From Staphylococcus simiae (GTDB lineage: Bacteria; Bacillota; Bacilli; Staphylococcales; Staphylococcaceae), in contig NZ_PPQR01000025.1 of assembly GCF_002902085.1 (NCBI RefSeq), positions 1 through 64,000 of the forward strand: 64,000 nt of DNA, read 5' to 3'. Below the pieces are notes generated by a model. That model was given only the letters and a program-made list of their open reading frames with translations, had not been told where the DNA came from and did no database searches. Every line of letters starts with the position of its first letter. The first letter of the stretch is position 1. Positions 1 through 11,744 of this stretch are shown piece by piece. The position numbers and the translations under genes are program-made.

Positions 1-619
1 CTGTTAACATTACTATACCTTAACTTGTTTTATTCATGCATCATACTATAGTCCTAATGTTACCTTATTAAAAGTAAAATTTAAATATTTATTTTAATTA
101 TTTTCTGATAAAAATTAATAATTTGTAAATTATGTGACTTTTATTAAAATGCCAACATTTTAAAATGCACTATCATACGTTAAATATTGTTAGCTTTTAT
201 ATTTAGTAATAATAATTAAATAAAGTAATGTTTAATCAATTAGTATAATGAAGATAGCTGTTTTGAACTTTAAAAATGACATTACTAATATAATTTTATG
301 ATAGAAAAGATGAATAAAGAGAAGGTGACGATATAAAAATATAATATTGAGGAAGTAGTTCATTTAAATCGTCATAGTGGGTGGGACTCGTCATCAAAAA
401 TTCATGTATAGATTTTATATTAATTTATAAGATGAGCATTTACGAATACATTTTATATAACATGTATTTCATAATCCCATCACAATATGATTAATTAGCT
501 TTGTAAAAATTTTGATTTATCAACATTTTACAAAGCAGACAGTTAGTGCCAAATGCTTGAATTTAAGTGTGAAATATTTGTTCCAGACTTTAAGAGTTGT
601 TGATTTATCTCAATGTAAA
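1..619. other. Gene-free AT-rich region upstream of the folD terminator
   Basis: No open reading frame with a ribosome binding site is visible on either strand. The first 350 bases are extremely AT-rich without clear structure. The second half (about 370-592) carries a copy of the dispersed repeat module described separately. I see no convincing promoter pair. Confidence 0.6.
380..592 (+). repeat. Dispersed intergenic repeat module, copy A
   Basis: It contains a GTGGGACT segment (about 380-390), then the conserved core from 499: an inverted TTTGTAAAA/TTTTACAAA pair, CAGACAGTTAGTGCCAAATGC, AATTTAAGTGTGAAAT and a final CCAGAC. The same core occurs near 16401-16520 (minus), 43744-43897, 57257-57596 and, partly, 59524-59550. 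Four long matching copies in one window show it is a repeat family; its function is not evident. Confidence 0.75.
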
Positions 620-672
620 GATAAAAAAGCTCAATAACATTTATCAAACATTGCTAAACGTTATTGAGCTTT
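620..672 (-). terminator. Rho-independent terminator of folD
   Basis: Inverted repeat AAGCTCAATAAC (627-638) / GTTATTGAGCTT (660-671). Read on the minus strand, the second arm is followed by a run of T. It lies 30 bases beyond the folD stop. Confidence 0.85.
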
Positions 673-703
673 ATCATTATTATCTTAATTTTGTTTTAAC
701 GTA

Positions 704-1561
704 TTACTTAATACCACGACGCATTTTTTCTGCAAGTAAAGTATTATTAAGTACCATAGTAATTGTTAAAGGTCCAACACCTCCAGGAACAGGTGTAATT
801 GCTCCTGCGATTTCTTTAACATCTTCATATTCTACATCGCCTTTTAATTTTCCGTTTTCATCTGGAGTATTACCGACATCGATAATAACAGCACCATCTT
901 TAACGTCTTCTTTTGTAACAAGTCCTGGTTTACCAACGGCACTAACAATAATATCAGCATTTTTTAAATGAGATTTCATATCTACGGAACGAGAATGTAA
1001 AATTGTTACTGTTGCATTTTGCTGTAATAATAATTTAGATACTGGTTGACCAACAATATGACTTCTACCAATAACAACCGCATTTTTACCTGATAAATCT
1101 ATATCAGCATGTTTTAATATTTCCATAATACCTAAAGGTGTACAAGGTACAAAAGTTTGTTCATCAATATATAATTTTCCAATATTAGTAGGATGGAAGC
1201 CATCTACATCTTTATCTGGATTAATTGTTTCTAGCACTTTCTGTTCACTAACCTGTTTTGGTAGGGGAACTTGTACTAATATGCCACTTACAGAATCATC
1301 ATTATTTAATCGATGTAATTCATTTAACACTTCTTCTTCACTTGTATTTTCATCTAAATGTACAATTTCAGAAATCATACCTATTTTTTCAGCAGCTTTC
1401 TTTTTGGATCTCACATAACTTTGACTAGCCCCATCATTGCCAACAAGAATAACAGATAATTTTGGTGTATAGCCTTGTACTTTAAGTGCTTCAACTTGTT
1501 CTTGTAAACCTTGTCTGTATTCTTTGGCAATTTGTTTTCCGTCTAAAATTTTAGCAACCAT
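704..1561 (-). CDS. folD: Bifunctional methylenetetrahydrofolate dehydrogenase / methenyltetrahydrofolate cyclohydrolase
   Basis: Cytosolic enzyme that converts 5,10-methylene-THF to 10-formyl-THF, the one-carbon donor used by PurN and PurH encoded divergently. The 285-residue protein shows the catalytic Tyr49-xxx-Lys53 pair in [14 protein letters not shown], the Rossmann segment [14 protein letters not shown] and the C-terminal family signature [16 protein letters not shown]. An upstream in-frame ATG at 1615 exists, but the strong AGGAGGAG at 1570-1577 places the start at 1561, giving the normal family length. It is divergent from purE and may share the PurR-type box near 1665. Confidence 0.97.
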   Translation of the reverse strand: MVAKILDGKQIAKEYRQGLQEQVEALKVQGYTPKLSVILVGNDGASQSYVRSKKKAAEKIGMISEIVHLDENTSEEEVLNELHRLNNDDSVSGILVQVPLPKQVSEQKVLETINPDKDVDGFHPTNIGKLYIDEQTFVPCTPLGIMEILKHADIDLSGKNAVVIGRSHIVGQPVSKLLLQQNATVTILHSRSVDMKSHLKNADIIVSAVGKPGLVTKEDVKDGAVIIDVGNTPDENGKLKGDVEYEDVKEIAGAITPVPGGVGPLTITMVLNNTLLAEKMRRGIK

Positions 1562-1658
1562 AAAAATTTCTCCTCCTATTGTTTCATAACCTAACGTTAC
1601 TAGTATTTGGTACAACTTTTTATAGCAAAAGACGTAAATTAAATCAAAAATTAAAATT

Positions 1659-1671
1659 AAAGTTCGATTTT
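1659..1671 (-). promoter_or_regulatory. Candidate PurR box (PurBox) between folD and purE
   Basis: The minus strand reads AAAATCGAACTTT, matching the Bacillus PurBox consensus AWWWCCGAACWWT at 12 of 13 positions. It lies in the divergent folD-purE intergenic region, where PurR regulation is expected from established knowledge of Bacillus and S. aureus. I did not find an equally good second box, although PurR usually binds pairs. Confidence 0.6.
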
Positions 1672-1762
1672 TGATTGAAAAAGCATAAATTGCTTGTTAT
1701 GCTATATCTATAATATACAACTAAAGTTAATCACAATTCAAACTTTTGAAAGGGTGTACAAT

Positions 1763-2245
1763 GTGAAAGTAGCAGTCATTATGGGTAGTTCATCAGATTG
1801 GGATATCATGCAAGAAGCCTGTACCATGTTAGATTATTTCGCAATTCCGTACGAAAAAAAGGTTGTATCGGCTCATCGTACGCCACATTTGATGGTGCAA
1901 TTCGCCAGTGAGGCAGTACAAAATAATATCGATGTGATTATAGCAGGTGCCGGTGGAGCAGCACATTTACCTGGTATGGTGGCATCAATGACGACGTTGC
2001 CAGTTATTGGCGTACCAATAGAATCTAAAAGCTTAAAAGGATTAGACTCTTTATTATCAATTGTTCAGATGCCAGGTGGTATACCGGTTGCAACAACAGC
2101 TATAGGTAAAGCAGGAGCTAAAAATGCTGGAATACTGGCAGCAAGAATACTAAGTATTAACGACCAATTATTAGCAGGAAAATTGGAAAATTACGAAAAA
2201 ACTTTAATCCAAAAAGTGGAGGAAATGCAAAATGATCTTCAATAA
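1763..2245 (+). CDS. purE: N5-carboxyaminoimidazole ribonucleotide mutase
   Basis: Converts N5-CAIR, made by PurK, to CAIR in purine synthesis. Class I PurE motifs are visible near the N terminus ([25 protein letters not shown]). A longer frame opens at 1694, but its first 23 residues are unrelated to PurE. GTG at 1763, preceded by AAAGGG about nine bases upstream, gives a normal 160-residue protein starting [10 protein letters not shown]. It is the first gene of the eleven-gene pur operon and overlaps purK by 14 bases. Confidence 0.95.
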   Translation: MKVAVIMGSSSDWDIMQEACTMLDYFAIPYEKKVVSAHRTPHLMVQFASEAVQNNIDVIIAGAGGAAHLPGMVASMTTLPVIGVPIESKSLKGLDSLLSIVQMPGGIPVATTAIGKAGAKNAGILAARILSINDQLLAGKLENYEKTLIQKVEEMQNDLQ

Positions 2246-3356
2246 ACTTAGCTTTGGATCAACTATTGGAATCATTGGTGGTGGACAACTTGGAAAGATG
2301 ATGGCTCAATCTGCACAAAAGATGGGCTATAAGGTTATCGTATTAGATCCAAGTGAAGACTGTCCATGCCGATATGTTGCACATCAATTCATTCATGCCA
2401 ATTATGATGATGAACAAGCACTTAATCAACTAGGTGAACAATCAGATGTTATCACTTATGAGTTTGAAAATATTTCAGCAGAACAGTTACAACGATTAAC
2501 TAAAAAATATCATATTCCTCAAGGGTATCAAGCGATTCAATTGTTGCAAGATAGACTCACTGAAAAACAAACATTATTACAAGCAGGTACCCAAATCGTT
2601 CCTTTTATAGAAGTAAAAGATTCAAAAGATATAGAAGAAGTCAAAACAAAACTAGGTTTTCCATTTATTGTTAAAACTCGGTTCGGTGGCTATGATGGCA
2701 AAGGCCAAATTTTAGTAAATGGTGAAGATCAATTAAATGATGTATATGAATTAATTGCTAAGCAAGAATGTGTTGCCGAAAAATATCTATCTATATCTAA
2801 AGAAGTTTCGCTTACTGTTTCAATTGGCAATCATCAACAAATTACTTATTTCCCATTACAAGAAAATGAACATCGCAATCAAATATTATTTAAAACCATT
2901 GTACCAGCTAGGACAGATAAAGAATTAGCAGCAAGGCATGAAGTGGATAAAATTATCAAAGCAATCCATTTTGTTGGCACATTCACAGTCGAATTTTTCA
3001 TTGATAGTGAAGATAATTTGTATGTTAACGAAATAGCACCAAGACCACATAACTCAGGACACTATTCAATTGAAGCATGTGATTATTCGCAATTTGATAC
3101 ACACATTTTAGCTGTAACTGGACAATCGCTACCACATAAAGTAGACATACTTAAACCAGCAGTAATGATGAACTTGCTTGGTAAAGATTTAGACCTACTA
3201 GAACATGAGTTTGGAGACCATCCAGAATGGCATGTCCATATTTATGGTAAGTCAGAACGAAAAGCTAATCGTAAAATGGGGCATATGACAATTTTGACAG
3301 ATGATGTTAATGAAACTGAGCAACTGATGTATGACAAGTTCAAAGGGAGAGACTAA
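2232..3356 (+). CDS. purK: N5-carboxyaminoimidazole ribonucleotide synthetase
   Basis: ATP-grasp enzyme that carboxylates AIR with bicarbonate to give N5-CAIR for PurE. The 374-residue protein has an N-terminal [12 protein letters not shown] nucleotide-fold loop, a central ATP-grasp region ([13 protein letters not shown]) and the C-terminal signature [24 protein letters not shown] at 2219-2223 precedes the ATG inside the purE end, so the two genes are probably translationally coupled. Confidence 0.96.
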   Translation: MIFNKLSFGSTIGIIGGGQLGKMMAQSAQKMGYKVIVLDPSEDCPCRYVAHQFIHANYDDEQALNQLGEQSDVITYEFENISAEQLQRLTKKYHIPQGYQAIQLLQDRLTEKQTLLQAGTQIVPFIEVKDSKDIEEVKTKLGFPFIVKTRFGGYDGKGQILVNGEDQLNDVYELIAKQECVAEKYLSISKEVSLTVSIGNHQQITYFPLQENEHRNQILFKTIVPARTDKELAARHEVDKIIKAIHFVGTFTVEFFIDSEDNLYVNEIAPRPHNSGHYSIEACDYSQFDTHILAVTGQSLPHKVDILKPAVMMNLLGKDLDLLEHEFGDHPEWHVHIYGKSERKANRKMGHMTILTDDVNETEQLMYDKFKGRD

Positions 3357-3359
3357 TTA

Positions 3360-4064
3360 ATGACGCTATTATATGAAGGTAAAGCTAAAAGGATTTATGC
3401 TACAGACATTAATAATGAATTACTAGTGGAATATAAAGATGAAGTAACAGCAGGCAATGGTGCTAAAAAAGATGCTATGGCAGGTAAAGGACAATTAAAT
3501 AATCAAATTACTTCTATAATATTTGTTTATTTAAAAGACAAAGGAATTAAAAGTCATTTTATTAAACAATTATCTAACACAGAACAATTAGTTGAAAAAG
3601 TTGAAATTATTCCATTAGAAGTAGTAGTTAGAAATATTGCATGTGGTTCAATAACTCAACGACTTGGTTTTACTAAAGGTGAGGAATTTAAACAACCTTT
3701 AGTTGAATTTTTCTATAAAAATGATGACTTAAACGACCCACTTATCACTGATGACCATATTAAATTATTAAATATTGCTAACGATCAAGAGATTCAAACT
3801 TTAAAAGCAATGGCTTTAAAGATTAATGATGTACTCATTAATTTAATGGCAGAAATGGAATTAAGACTTGTAGATTTTAAAATAGAATTTGGTAGAACTT
3901 CTGATGGTAGTATTTTATTAGCAGATGAAATTTCCCCAGACACATGCCGTATTTGGGATAAATATTCAGATACAAATTTTGATAAAGATGTATATAGAAA
4001 TGATACAGGTTCTTTAATAGAAACATACCAAACTTTTTTAACTAAACTGGAGGATTTAAAATAA
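3360..4064 (+). CDS. purC: Phosphoribosylaminoimidazole-succinocarboxamide synthase (SAICAR synthetase)
   Basis: Joins CAIR and aspartate with ATP to form SAICAR. The 234-residue protein shows the family's N-terminal YEGKAKRIY, the [11 protein letters not shown] segment and [14 protein letters not shown]. It starts three bases after the purK stop with GGGAGAG upstream. Its TAA overlaps the purS ATG (TAATG), a sign of translational coupling. The next enzyme of the pathway, PurB, is not in this window. Confidence 0.96.
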   Translation: MTLLYEGKAKRIYATDINNELLVEYKDEVTAGNGAKKDAMAGKGQLNNQITSIIFVYLKDKGIKSHFIKQLSNTEQLVEKVEIIPLEVVVRNIACGSITQRLGFTKGEEFKQPLVEFFYKNDDLNDPLITDDHIKLLNIANDQEIQTLKAMALKINDVLINLMAEMELRLVDFKIEFGRTSDGSILLADEISPDTCRIWDKYSDTNFDKDVYRNDTGSLIETYQTFLTKLEDLK

Positions 4065-4324
4065 TGAAAACAATTGAATTACATATCACATTACAACCAC
4101 AAGTATTAGATACACAAGGGCAAGCATTAAATAGAGCAGTTCACGATCTAGGTTATTCTCAAGTAAATGATATTCGTGTCGGTAAAGTATTGTATATGAC
4201 AGTTGATGAAGCAAGTGACGATAAAGTTCATAACATTATTACAACCTTAAGTGAAAAATTATTTGCGAATACAGTCATAGAAGAATATAGCTACAAAGTG
4301 ATTGAAGATAAGGAGAATGCATAA
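4064..4324 (+). CDS. purS: Phosphoribosylformylglycinamidine synthase subunit PurS
   Basis: Small 86-residue structural subunit that, in Gram-positive bacteria, holds PurQ (glutaminase) and PurL (synthase) together in the FGAM synthetase complex. Identification rests on size, the position between purC and purQ, and the typical pattern ([20 protein letters not shown], then RVGKVLYM). Start overlaps the purC stop and is preceded by GGAGG. Confidence 0.95.
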   Translation: MKTIELHITLQPQVLDTQGQALNRAVHDLGYSQVNDIRVGKVLYMTVDEASDDKVHNIITTLSEKLFANTVIEEYSYKVIEDKENA

Positions 4325-4325
4325 T

Positions 4326-4997
4326 ATGAAATTTGCAGTTCTTGTTTTTCCGGGATCTAATTGTGACAGAGATATGTTAAATGCCGCACTAAAAACAGGT
4401 GTTGAAGCGGAATATGTGGATTATCGCGAAACATCATTACAAGGATTTGATGGTGTACTTATTCCAGGTGGCTTTTCATTTGGCGATTATTTAAGATCAG
4501 GAGCTATGGCGAGCGTAGCACCTATTATAAATGAAGTAAAACGTTTGGCAGCAGAAGGTAAACCAGTACTAGGTGTATGTAATGGTTTCCAAATTTTAAC
4601 AGAGATTGGCCTATTACCAGGAGCGTTATTGCATAATGATTCTCATTTATTTATAAGTCGTAACGAAGAACTTGAAGTAGTTAATAATGACACTGCATTT
4701 ACTAACTTATATGAACAAAACGAAAAAGTCGTTTACCCAATAGCACATGGAGAAGGACATTATTATTGCACTGAGGATATATATCATAGTCTTAAAGAAA
4801 ATAATCAAATTATTCTTAAATATGTGAATAATCCGAATGGTTCATATGATGATATTGCTGGAATTGTGAATAAAGAAGGTAACGTCTGTGGAATGATGCC
4901 ACATCCAGAACGTGCACTGGAAAAACTATTAGGTACCGATGATGGTATTAAATTATTTGAAGCCATGGTTAAAAGTTGGAGGGAACAACATGTCTAA
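4326..4997 (+). CDS. purQ: Phosphoribosylformylglycinamidine synthase, glutaminase subunit PurQ
   Basis: Class I glutamine amidotransferase that supplies ammonia to PurL. Visible features are the N-terminal [12 protein letters not shown], the nucleophile elbow GVCNGFQ, and the C-terminal His-x-Glu in [10 protein letters not shown]. An upstream in-frame ATG at 4302 would overlap purS; AAGGAG at 4310-4315 supports ATG 4326 and the usual 223 residues. It overlaps purL by eight bases. Confidence 0.96.
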   Translation: MKFAVLVFPGSNCDRDMLNAALKTGVEAEYVDYRETSLQGFDGVLIPGGFSFGDYLRSGAMASVAPIINEVKRLAAEGKPVLGVCNGFQILTEIGLLPGALLHNDSHLFISRNEELEVVNNDTAFTNLYEQNEKVVYPIAHGEGHYYCTEDIYHSLKENNQIILKYVNNPNGSYDDIAGIVNKEGNVCGMMPHPERALEKLLGTDDGIKLFEAMVKSWREQHV

Positions 4998-7179
4998 ATT
5001 TATTGAGCCAAGTGTTGAAGAGATTAAAGTTGAAAAGCTATATCAAGATATGGGATTAAGTGATGCTGAATATAATAAAGTTTGTGACATTCTTGGTAGA
5101 GAACCAAACTTTACAGAGGTTGGAATCTTCTCAGTTATGTGGAGTGAACATTGTTCATATAAACATTCAAAACCATTTTTAAAACAATTTCCAACAACTG
5201 GAGAACATGTATTAATGGGGCCTGGTGAAGGTGCTGGAGTAGTTGATATTGGAGATAATCAAGCTGTCGTGTTCAAAGTAGAATCACACAATCATCCTTC
5301 GGCAATTGAACCTTATCAAGGTGCAGCTACTGGCGTTGGCGGTATTATTAGAGATATTGTATCAATTGGTGCAAGACCTATTAACTTATTAAATAGTTTG
5401 AGATTTGGTGAATTAGATGTTAAACAAAACCAACGATTATTAAAAGGTGTTGTTAGTGGTATCGGAGGTTATGGTAACTGTATTGGTATTCCAACAACTG
5501 CTGGAGAAATTGAATTTGATGAACGTTATGATGGTAATCCATTAGTAAATGCAATGTGTGTCGGGGTAATTGATCACGATATGATTCAAAAAGGTACTGC
5601 TAAAGGTATAGGTAATTCCGTTATTTATGTAGGTTTAAAGACAGGCCGAGATGGTATCCATGGTGCAACTTTTGCCTCAGAAGAGTTAACTGAAGAGAGT
5701 GAAAGTAAACGACCATCAGTTCAGATTGGTGATCCTTTTGTTGGTAAGAAATTAATGGAAGCAACGCTTGAAGCAATTACATATGATGAATTGGTTGGAA
5801 TTCAAGATATGGGTGCAGCAGGATTAACTTCATCATCATCTGAAATGGCAGCGAAAGGTGGTAGCGGTTTAATTTTACGTTTAGATCAAGTACCTACAAG
5901 AGAGCCAGGTATCTCTCCTTATGAAATGATGCTGTCAGAAACTCAAGAAAGAATGTTATTAGTAGTAGAAAAAGGAACAGAGCAAAAGTTTCTAGATTTA
6001 TTTGATAAACATGAATTAGATAGTGCAGTAATAGGAGAAGTAACTGATACTAATCGTTTTGTTTTAACATATGATGACGAAGTTTATGCTGATATACCAG
6101 TTGAACCACTAGCTGATGAAGCACCTGTTTATGTTTTAGAAGGCCACCAAAAAGAATATAATACGTCTAAAAATGATTACAGCGAAGTTGATGTTAAAGA
6201 TGTGTTCTTTAAATTATTACAACATCCAACAATCGCATCTAAACATCATTTATACGATCAATATGATCAACAAGTAGGTGCTAACACAATAATTAAGCCA
6301 GGATTACAATCATCTGTTGTTAGAGTGGAAGGAACTAATAAAGCTATTGCTTCAACAATTGATGGAGAAGCTAGATATGTTTTTAATAATCCATATGAAG
6401 GTGGCAAGATGGTTGTCGCTGAAGCATACAGAAATTTAATTGCTGTAGGTGCAACACCACTTGCAATGACAGATTGCTTGAATTACGGTTCACCTGAAAA
6501 GAAAGAAATATATCAACAATTAATCGATTCAACTAAAGGTATGTCAGAAGCTTGTGAAATCTTAAAAACACCAGTGGTATCAGGAAATGTATCTCTGTAT
6601 AACGAAACAAAAGGGACATCAATATTCCCAACACCAGTTGTTGGAATGGTGGGATTAATTGAAGACATTTCATTCTTGGAAGACTTTGAACCACAAGTAG
6701 GCGATAAAGTATATGTCGTAGGTGATACTCGAAATGATTTTGGTGGAAGTCAATTAGAAAAATTACTTTACCATAAAGTGAATCATGAATTTGAAGCACT
6801 TGATTTAAGTGATGAAGTTGCACGCGGAGAAGCAGTCAAAAACGCAATAAGACAAGGTCAAGCATCTCATGTTCAAACAGTTGGAAAAGGTGGATTATTA
6901 ATATCTCTTGCTAAAATTAGCGCTCATTATGGTATTGGCCTAAATGTCAACATTGACCTTTCAGATGCACAATTATTCAGTGAAACACAAGGGCGTTACA
7001 TTGTAATCGTAAAAGGTGATCAATCGTTAAATATTGAACATGCACTTGAAATTGGTAAGCTTACAGATAGTGATCATTTTAAAGTGACAACACCTCATAC
7101 AACGCTAAGTGAATCAGTGTCTGATATTAAAATGCTTTGGGAAGGAGCAATTACTAAATGCTTAACTACTCAGGATTAA
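4990..7179 (+). CDS. purL: Phosphoribosylformylglycinamidine synthase subunit PurL (small type)
   Basis: ATP-dependent synthase subunit converting FGAR to FGAM. The 729-residue length is that of the small Gram-positive PurL that needs PurS and PurQ. Visible are the [10 protein letters not shown] and [22 protein letters not shown] segments, the second substrate loop [16 protein letters not shown], and the repeated half [27 protein letters not shown] 4990 with GGAGGGAA just upstream is preferred to the in-frame ATG at 4939 inside purQ. Confidence 0.97.
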   Translation: MSKFIEPSVEEIKVEKLYQDMGLSDAEYNKVCDILGREPNFTEVGIFSVMWSEHCSYKHSKPFLKQFPTTGEHVLMGPGEGAGVVDIGDNQAVVFKVESHNHPSAIEPYQGAATGVGGIIRDIVSIGARPINLLNSLRFGELDVKQNQRLLKGVVSGIGGYGNCIGIPTTAGEIEFDERYDGNPLVNAMCVGVIDHDMIQKGTAKGIGNSVIYVGLKTGRDGIHGATFASEELTEESESKRPSVQIGDPFVGKKLMEATLEAITYDELVGIQDMGAAGLTSSSSEMAAKGGSGLILRLDQVPTREPGISPYEMMLSETQERMLLVVEKGTEQKFLDLFDKHELDSAVIGEVTDTNRFVLTYDDEVYADIPVEPLADEAPVYVLEGHQKEYNTSKNDYSEVDVKDVFFKLLQHPTIASKHHLYDQYDQQVGANTIIKPGLQSSVVRVEGTNKAIASTIDGEARYVFNNPYEGGKMVVAEAYRNLIAVGATPLAMTDCLNYGSPEKKEIYQQLIDSTKGMSEACEILKTPVVSGNVSLYNETKGTSIFPTPVVGMVGLIEDISFLEDFEPQVGDKVYVVGDTRNDFGGSQLEKLLYHKVNHEFEALDLSDEVARGEAVKNAIRQGQASHVQTVGKGGLLISLAKISAHYGIGLNVNIDLSDAQLFSETQGRYIVIVKGDQSLNIEHALEIGKLTDSDHFKVTTPHTTLSESVSDIKMLWEGAITKCLTTQD

Positions 7180-8642
7180 ACGAAGAATGTGGTGTGTTTG
7201 GTATATGGAACCATCCAGAAGCAGCACAGCTAACGTACATGGGGTTGCATAGTTTGCAACATCGTGGGCAAGAAGGTGCTGGTATAGTAGTTTCCGATCA
7301 TAACACTTTAAAAGGTGAACGTGGATTAGGTTTATTAACTGAAGCGATTAAAGATCAGCAAATGGAACAATTAAAAGGTTATCAACATGCCATTGGACAT
7401 GTACGTTATGCCACTTCAGGTAACAAAGGCATAGAAAATATTCAACCATTTTTATATCACTTTTATGATATGAGTGTTGGTATTTGTCACAATGGAAATT
7501 TAATTAATGCTCAATCATTACGTCGAAATTTAGAAAAGCAGGGGGCAATATTTCATTCATCTTCAGATACAGAAGTGATTATGCATTTAATTAGAAGAAG
7601 TAAAGCACCTACGTTTGAAGAAGCACTAAAAGAAAGTTTACGTATTGTTAAAGGTGGATTTACATTTGCAATTTTAACTAAAGATGCACTATATGGTGCA
7701 GTAGATCCTAATGCGATTAGACCACTAGTTGTTGGCAAAATGAAAGATAATACGTATATTATTGCCAGTGAAACATGCGCAATTGATGTTCTCGGTGCTG
7801 AGTATGTTCAAGATATTCATGCAGGAGAATATGTAGTAATTAATGACGAAGGGATTAGGGTTCAATCCTACACACATCATACAACGACTGCAATTTCAGC
7901 TATGGAATACATTTACTTTGCACGCCCGGATTCAACTATTGCTGGGAAAAATGTTCATGCTGTACGTAAGGCGTCTGGTAAAAAACTAGCTGAAGAGAGC
8001 CCTGTGGATGCTGATATGGTTATAGGCGTTCCAAATTCATCATTATCAGCAGCTAGTGGTTATGCCGAACAACTTGGCTTACCTTATGAAATGGGATTAG
8101 TGAAAAATCAATATGTTGCTCGAACATTTATCCAACCCACACAAGAATTACGAGAACAAGGTGTAAGAGTTAAGTTATCTGCAGTGAGAGATATAGTGGA
8201 TGGTCAAAATATTATTTTAGTTGATGATTCAATTGTTAGAGGTACAACAATTAAAAGAATTGTCAAAATGTTAAAAGATTCTGGGGCGAATCAAGTACAT
8301 GTCAGAATTGCATCTCCAGAATTTATGTTTCCAAGTTTTTATGGTATTGATGTATCAACAACTGCAGAATTAATTTCTGCTAGTAAATCACCAGAAGAAA
8401 TCAAGGATTATATTGGCGCAGATTCTTTAGCTTATTTAAGTATTGATGGTCTTATTGAATCTATAGGACTTGATTATGATGCACCATATAATGGTTTATG
8501 TGTAGAAAGTTTTACAGGTGATTATCCTGCAGGATTGTACGATTATGAAAATAATTACAAAAAGCATTTAAGTGAACGACAACAGCAATATATTGCTAAT
8601 AATAAACATTATTTCGATAGCGAGGGAAATTTAAATGTCTAA
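7158..8642 (+). CDS. purF: Amidophosphoribosyltransferase
   Basis: First committed step: PRPP plus glutamine gives 5-phosphoribosylamine. A ten-residue propeptide ([10 protein letters not shown]) precedes the nucleophile Cys11 in ECGVFG, as in Bacillus PurF. The N-terminal Ntn glutaminase is followed by a phosphoribosyltransferase domain with the PRPP loop [10 protein letters not shown]. Positions that carry Fe-S ligand cysteines in Bacillus PurF read Ser in [10 protein letters not shown], Ser in FPSFYGID and Ser in GLCVESFTG, so the 4Fe-4S cluster is probably absent. It overlaps purL by 22 bases and purM by 8. Confidence 0.96.
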   Translation: MLNYSGLNEECGVFGIWNHPEAAQLTYMGLHSLQHRGQEGAGIVVSDHNTLKGERGLGLLTEAIKDQQMEQLKGYQHAIGHVRYATSGNKGIENIQPFLYHFYDMSVGICHNGNLINAQSLRRNLEKQGAIFHSSSDTEVIMHLIRRSKAPTFEEALKESLRIVKGGFTFAILTKDALYGAVDPNAIRPLVVGKMKDNTYIIASETCAIDVLGAEYVQDIHAGEYVVINDEGIRVQSYTHHTTTAISAMEYIYFARPDSTIAGKNVHAVRKASGKKLAEESPVDADMVIGVPNSSLSAASGYAEQLGLPYEMGLVKNQYVARTFIQPTQELREQGVRVKLSAVRDIVDGQNIILVDDSIVRGTTIKRIVKMLKDSGANQVHVRIASPEFMFPSFYGIDVSTTAELISASKSPEEIKDYIGADSLAYLSIDGLIESIGLDYDAPYNGLCVESFTGDYPAGLYDYENNYKKHLSERQQQYIANNKHYFDSEGNLNV

Positions 8643-9663
8643 AGCATATGAACAATCAGGTGTAAATATACATGCAGGATACGAAGCGGTTGAAAGAATG
8701 TCAAGCCATGTTAAACGTACTATGAGAAAAGAAGTTATTGGTGGATTAGGGGGATTTGGTGCAACTTTTGATTTATCACAATTAAATATGACTGCGCCCG
8801 TTTTAGTATCAGGCACAGATGGTGTAGGTACTAAACTGAAACTAGCAATTGATAATGATAAACATGACACAATTGGAATTGATGCAGTGGCGATGTGTGT
8901 CAATGATATTTTAACTACGGGTGCAGAACCACTGTACTTTTTAGATTATATTGCAACGCATAAAGTTGTTCCAGAAATTATAGAACAAATTGTTAAGGGT
9001 GTAAGTGATGGCTGCGAACAAACTAATACTGCCTTAATCGGTGGTGAAACTGCAGAAATGGGCGACATGTATCATGAAGGGGAATATGACGTTGCTGGAT
9101 TTGCAGTGGGCGCCGTGGAGAAAGATCAATATATTGATGGTTCTAAAGTTAAAGTTGGACAAGCAATTATCGGTTTAGCATCTAGTGGGATACATTCAAA
9201 TGGTTTCAGTTTAGTTAGAAAGATAATTAAAGACTCCAATATAGATTTGAATTCTGATTTTGAAGGCAGATCATTTTTAGATGTAATACTTGAACCTACA
9301 AGATTATATGTTAAGCCAATATTAGCTTTGACAAAACAAGTAGATATTAAAGCTATGACACATATTACTGGTGGTGGATTTTATGAAAATATACCTAGAG
9401 CATTACCAGAAACTGTCACAGCTGAAATTGATGTAACAAGTTTTCCAACACCTAAAATATTTGAATGGTTACAACAACAAGGCAATATAGAAACGAATGA
9501 AATGTATAACGTGTTTAATATGGGGATTGGTTATACAGTTATTGTTGAGCAACAAGATGTTGATCACACACTAAATATTTTAAAAGAACAAGGTATTGAT
9601 GCCTATCACATTGGGCAAGTTATTGCTCAAGATAACGAATCTATACGCTTAATGGGGGTCTAA
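8635..9663 (+). CDS. purM: Phosphoribosylformylglycinamidine cyclo-ligase (AIR synthetase)
   Basis: Closes the imidazole ring, turning FGAM and ATP into AIR. The 342-residue protein has the PurM signatures [50 protein letters not shown] (split here only by reading order) and [15 protein letters not shown] 8635 lies inside the purF end, with GCGAGGG upstream. The purN start follows two bases after the stop. Confidence 0.96.
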   Translation: MSKAYEQSGVNIHAGYEAVERMSSHVKRTMRKEVIGGLGGFGATFDLSQLNMTAPVLVSGTDGVGTKLKLAIDNDKHDTIGIDAVAMCVNDILTTGAEPLYFLDYIATHKVVPEIIEQIVKGVSDGCEQTNTALIGGETAEMGDMYHEGEYDVAGFAVGAVEKDQYIDGSKVKVGQAIIGLASSGIHSNGFSLVRKIIKDSNIDLNSDFEGRSFLDVILEPTRLYVKPILALTKQVDIKAMTHITGGGFYENIPRALPETVTAEIDVTSFPTPKIFEWLQQQGNIETNEMYNVFNMGIGYTVIVEQQDVDHTLNILKEQGIDAYHIGQVIAQDNESIRLMGV

Positions 9664-9665
9664 CA

Positions 9666-10232
9666 ATGGTTAAGATTGCCATATTCGCTTCAGGTTCGGG
9701 AAGTAATTTTGAAAATATTGTTGAGCACGTAGAACAAGGAAAATTAAAGGATATAACGATTACTGCATTATATGTAGATAAGGCTAATGCTTATGCTATT
9801 CATAGAGCAGAAAAACATCACATACCGGTACATATTAATGAGCCTAAAGATTTCGAGTCAAAAGTTCATTATGAACATAAACTTGTTGATTTATTACAAC
9901 AAGAGCAAGTTGAATGGATTATTCTAGCTGGTTACATGAGACTAATCGGTGACACGTTACTCAATGCCTATGAAGGTAAAATTTTGAATATTCATCCTTC
10001 GCTATTGCCGAAATATAAGGGGATTGACGCAATAGGCCAAGCATTTAATAGTGGAGATAAATTTACAGGTTCAACAGTTCATTATGTTGATAGTGGTATG
10101 GATACGGGAGAAATTATTGCACAACAACAATGTGATATTAGTACGGACGATACGATAGAAACCTTAGAGGACAAAGTTAAGCAACTAGAATATAACTTAT
10201 ACCCAAATGTTATAGCTAAAATTGTAAAATAG
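9666..10232 (+). CDS. purN: Phosphoribosylglycinamide formyltransferase (10-formyl-THF dependent)
   Basis: Transfers a formyl group from 10-formyl-THF to GAR. The 188-residue protein opens with [15 protein letters not shown] and contains the active-site Asn-x-His in [13 protein letters not shown] and the conserved Asp in [16 protein letters not shown]. The TGGGGGTC sequence at the end of purM serves as ribosome binding site. Confidence 0.96.
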   Translation: MVKIAIFASGSGSNFENIVEHVEQGKLKDITITALYVDKANAYAIHRAEKHHIPVHINEPKDFESKVHYEHKLVDLLQQEQVEWIILAGYMRLIGDTLLNAYEGKILNIHPSLLPKYKGIDAIGQAFNSGDKFTGSTVHYVDSGMDTGEIIAQQQCDISTDDTIETLEDKVKQLEYNLYPNVIAKIVK

Positions 10233-10247
10233 AGGAGTTTTAAAGTA

Positions 10248-11726
10248 ATGAAAAAAGCTATTTTAAGTGTATCAAATAAAGCAGGAATTGTTGAATTTGC
10301 TAAATCTTTAATTTCCTTAGATTATGAACTTTATTCAACTGGTGGTACTAAACGTGTTTTAGATGAAGCTAACATAGAAGTACATTCTGTGTCAGAGCTT
10401 ACACATTTTCCAGAAATAATGGATGGTCGAGTTAAGACACTACATCCTGCTGTACATGGAGGAATATTAGCTGATCGTAATAAACCTCAACATTTAGAAC
10501 AATTAAATGAACAACAGATAGACTTAATTGATATGGTTGTAGTTAATTTATATCCATTTCAACAAACAGTAGCCAATCCAGATGTTACAACAGAAGATGC
10601 CATTGAAAATATAGATATTGGCGGACCTACGATGTTACGAGCAGCTGCGAAAAACTATAAACATGTGACAACAATAGTGCATCCAGCTGATTATAATGAA
10701 GTGATTAAGCGTCTACAAAATGACAGTTTAAATGAAGAATTTAGACAGTCATTAATGGTTAAAGTATTTGAACATACGGCAGAATATGATGCAGCCATTG
10801 TACGTTTCTTCAAAGGGGATAAAGAAACGTTAAGATATGGTGAAAATCCTCAACAGTCAGCATATTTTGTAAGAACAACAGATGCCAAACATACCATTGC
10901 CGGCGCTAAACAATTACATGGTAAACAATTAAGCTATAACAATATTAAAGATGCCGATGCTGCGCTATCATTAGTTAAAAAATTTGAAACACCAGCAGCA
11001 GTAGCAGTTAAACATATGAATCCTTGTGGTGTAGGAATTGGTGACAATATAGAACAGGCTTTTCAACATGCTTATGAGGCTGATAATCAATCTATTTTTG
11101 GAGGAATTGTGGCTCTAAATAGACCGGTTAATGTTGAGCTTGCACAGCAGCTACATAGTATATTCTTAGAAGTAGTGATTGCACCACAATTTTCAACAGA
11201 GGCTTTGAATATTTTAACTCAAAAGAAAAATATACGATTATTAGCAATTGACATGACTCTAGATAATAATGAAGAAGAATTTGTTTCGGTATCTGGTGGT
11301 TATTTGGTTCAAGATAAAGATAATGGCTTAGTAACTAAAGAAGATATGACTGTTGTTACTGATAAGCAACCGACGAAAGCGCAATGGGAAGCAATGTTGT
11401 TAGGATGGAAAGTGGTACCATCAGTAAAAAGTAATGCCATTATTTTGAGTAATAATAAGCAAACTGTGGGTATTGGAGCTGGACAAATGAATCGAGTTGG
11501 CGCAGCAAAAATAGCTTTAGAACGAGCAATTGAAATTAATGATGATGTTGTCTTAGTTTCTGACGGCTTTTTCCCAATGGGAGATACGGTTGAACTGGCT
11601 GCACAACATGGTATTAAAGCGATTATTCAGCCTGGCGGTTCAATTAAAGATCAAGAATCCATTGATATGGCTAATAAATATGGAATTACGATGGTAATGA
11701 CTGGTATGCGTCATTTCAAGCATTAA
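10248..11726 (+). CDS. purH: Bifunctional AICAR transformylase / IMP cyclohydrolase
   Basis: Carries out the last two steps to IMP. The N-terminal methylglyoxal-synthase-like cyclohydrolase domain shows STGGTKRVL and [15 protein letters not shown]; the C-terminal transformylase domain shows [13 protein letters not shown], the catalytic Lys-His of [10 protein letters not shown], and [11 protein letters not shown]. Length 492 is normal. AGAGGAG precedes the start. Confidence 0.97.
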   Translation: MKKAILSVSNKAGIVEFAKSLISLDYELYSTGGTKRVLDEANIEVHSVSELTHFPEIMDGRVKTLHPAVHGGILADRNKPQHLEQLNEQQIDLIDMVVVNLYPFQQTVANPDVTTEDAIENIDIGGPTMLRAAAKNYKHVTTIVHPADYNEVIKRLQNDSLNEEFRQSLMVKVFEHTAEYDAAIVRFFKGDKETLRYGENPQQSAYFVRTTDAKHTIAGAKQLHGKQLSYNNIKDADAALSLVKKFETPAAVAVKHMNPCGVGIGDNIEQAFQHAYEADNQSIFGGIVALNRPVNVELAQQLHSIFLEVVIAPQFSTEALNILTQKKNIRLLAIDMTLDNNEEEFVSVSGGYLVQDKDNGLVTKEDMTVVTDKQPTKAQWEAMLLGWKVVPSVKSNAIILSNNKQTVGIGAGQMNRVGAAKIALERAIEINDDVVLVSDGFFPMGDTVELAAQHGIKAIIQPGGSIKDQESIDMANKYGITMVMTGMRHFKH

Positions 11727-11744
11727 TTAAAAAGGGGATTTAAT

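Noticed and set aside
1-350. Possible promoter or small RNA in the first 350 bases
   Set aside because: TATAAT-like sequences are frequent by chance in such AT-rich DNA; no -35 with proper spacing and no terminator could be paired.
597-971. 124-codon plus-strand frame
   Set aside because: It runs antisense through the end of folD and its terminator, with no ribosome binding site. It is a shadow of the real gene.
6533-6823. 96-codon minus-strand frame inside purL
   Set aside because: Complete antisense overlap with a conserved purL region; no start signal.
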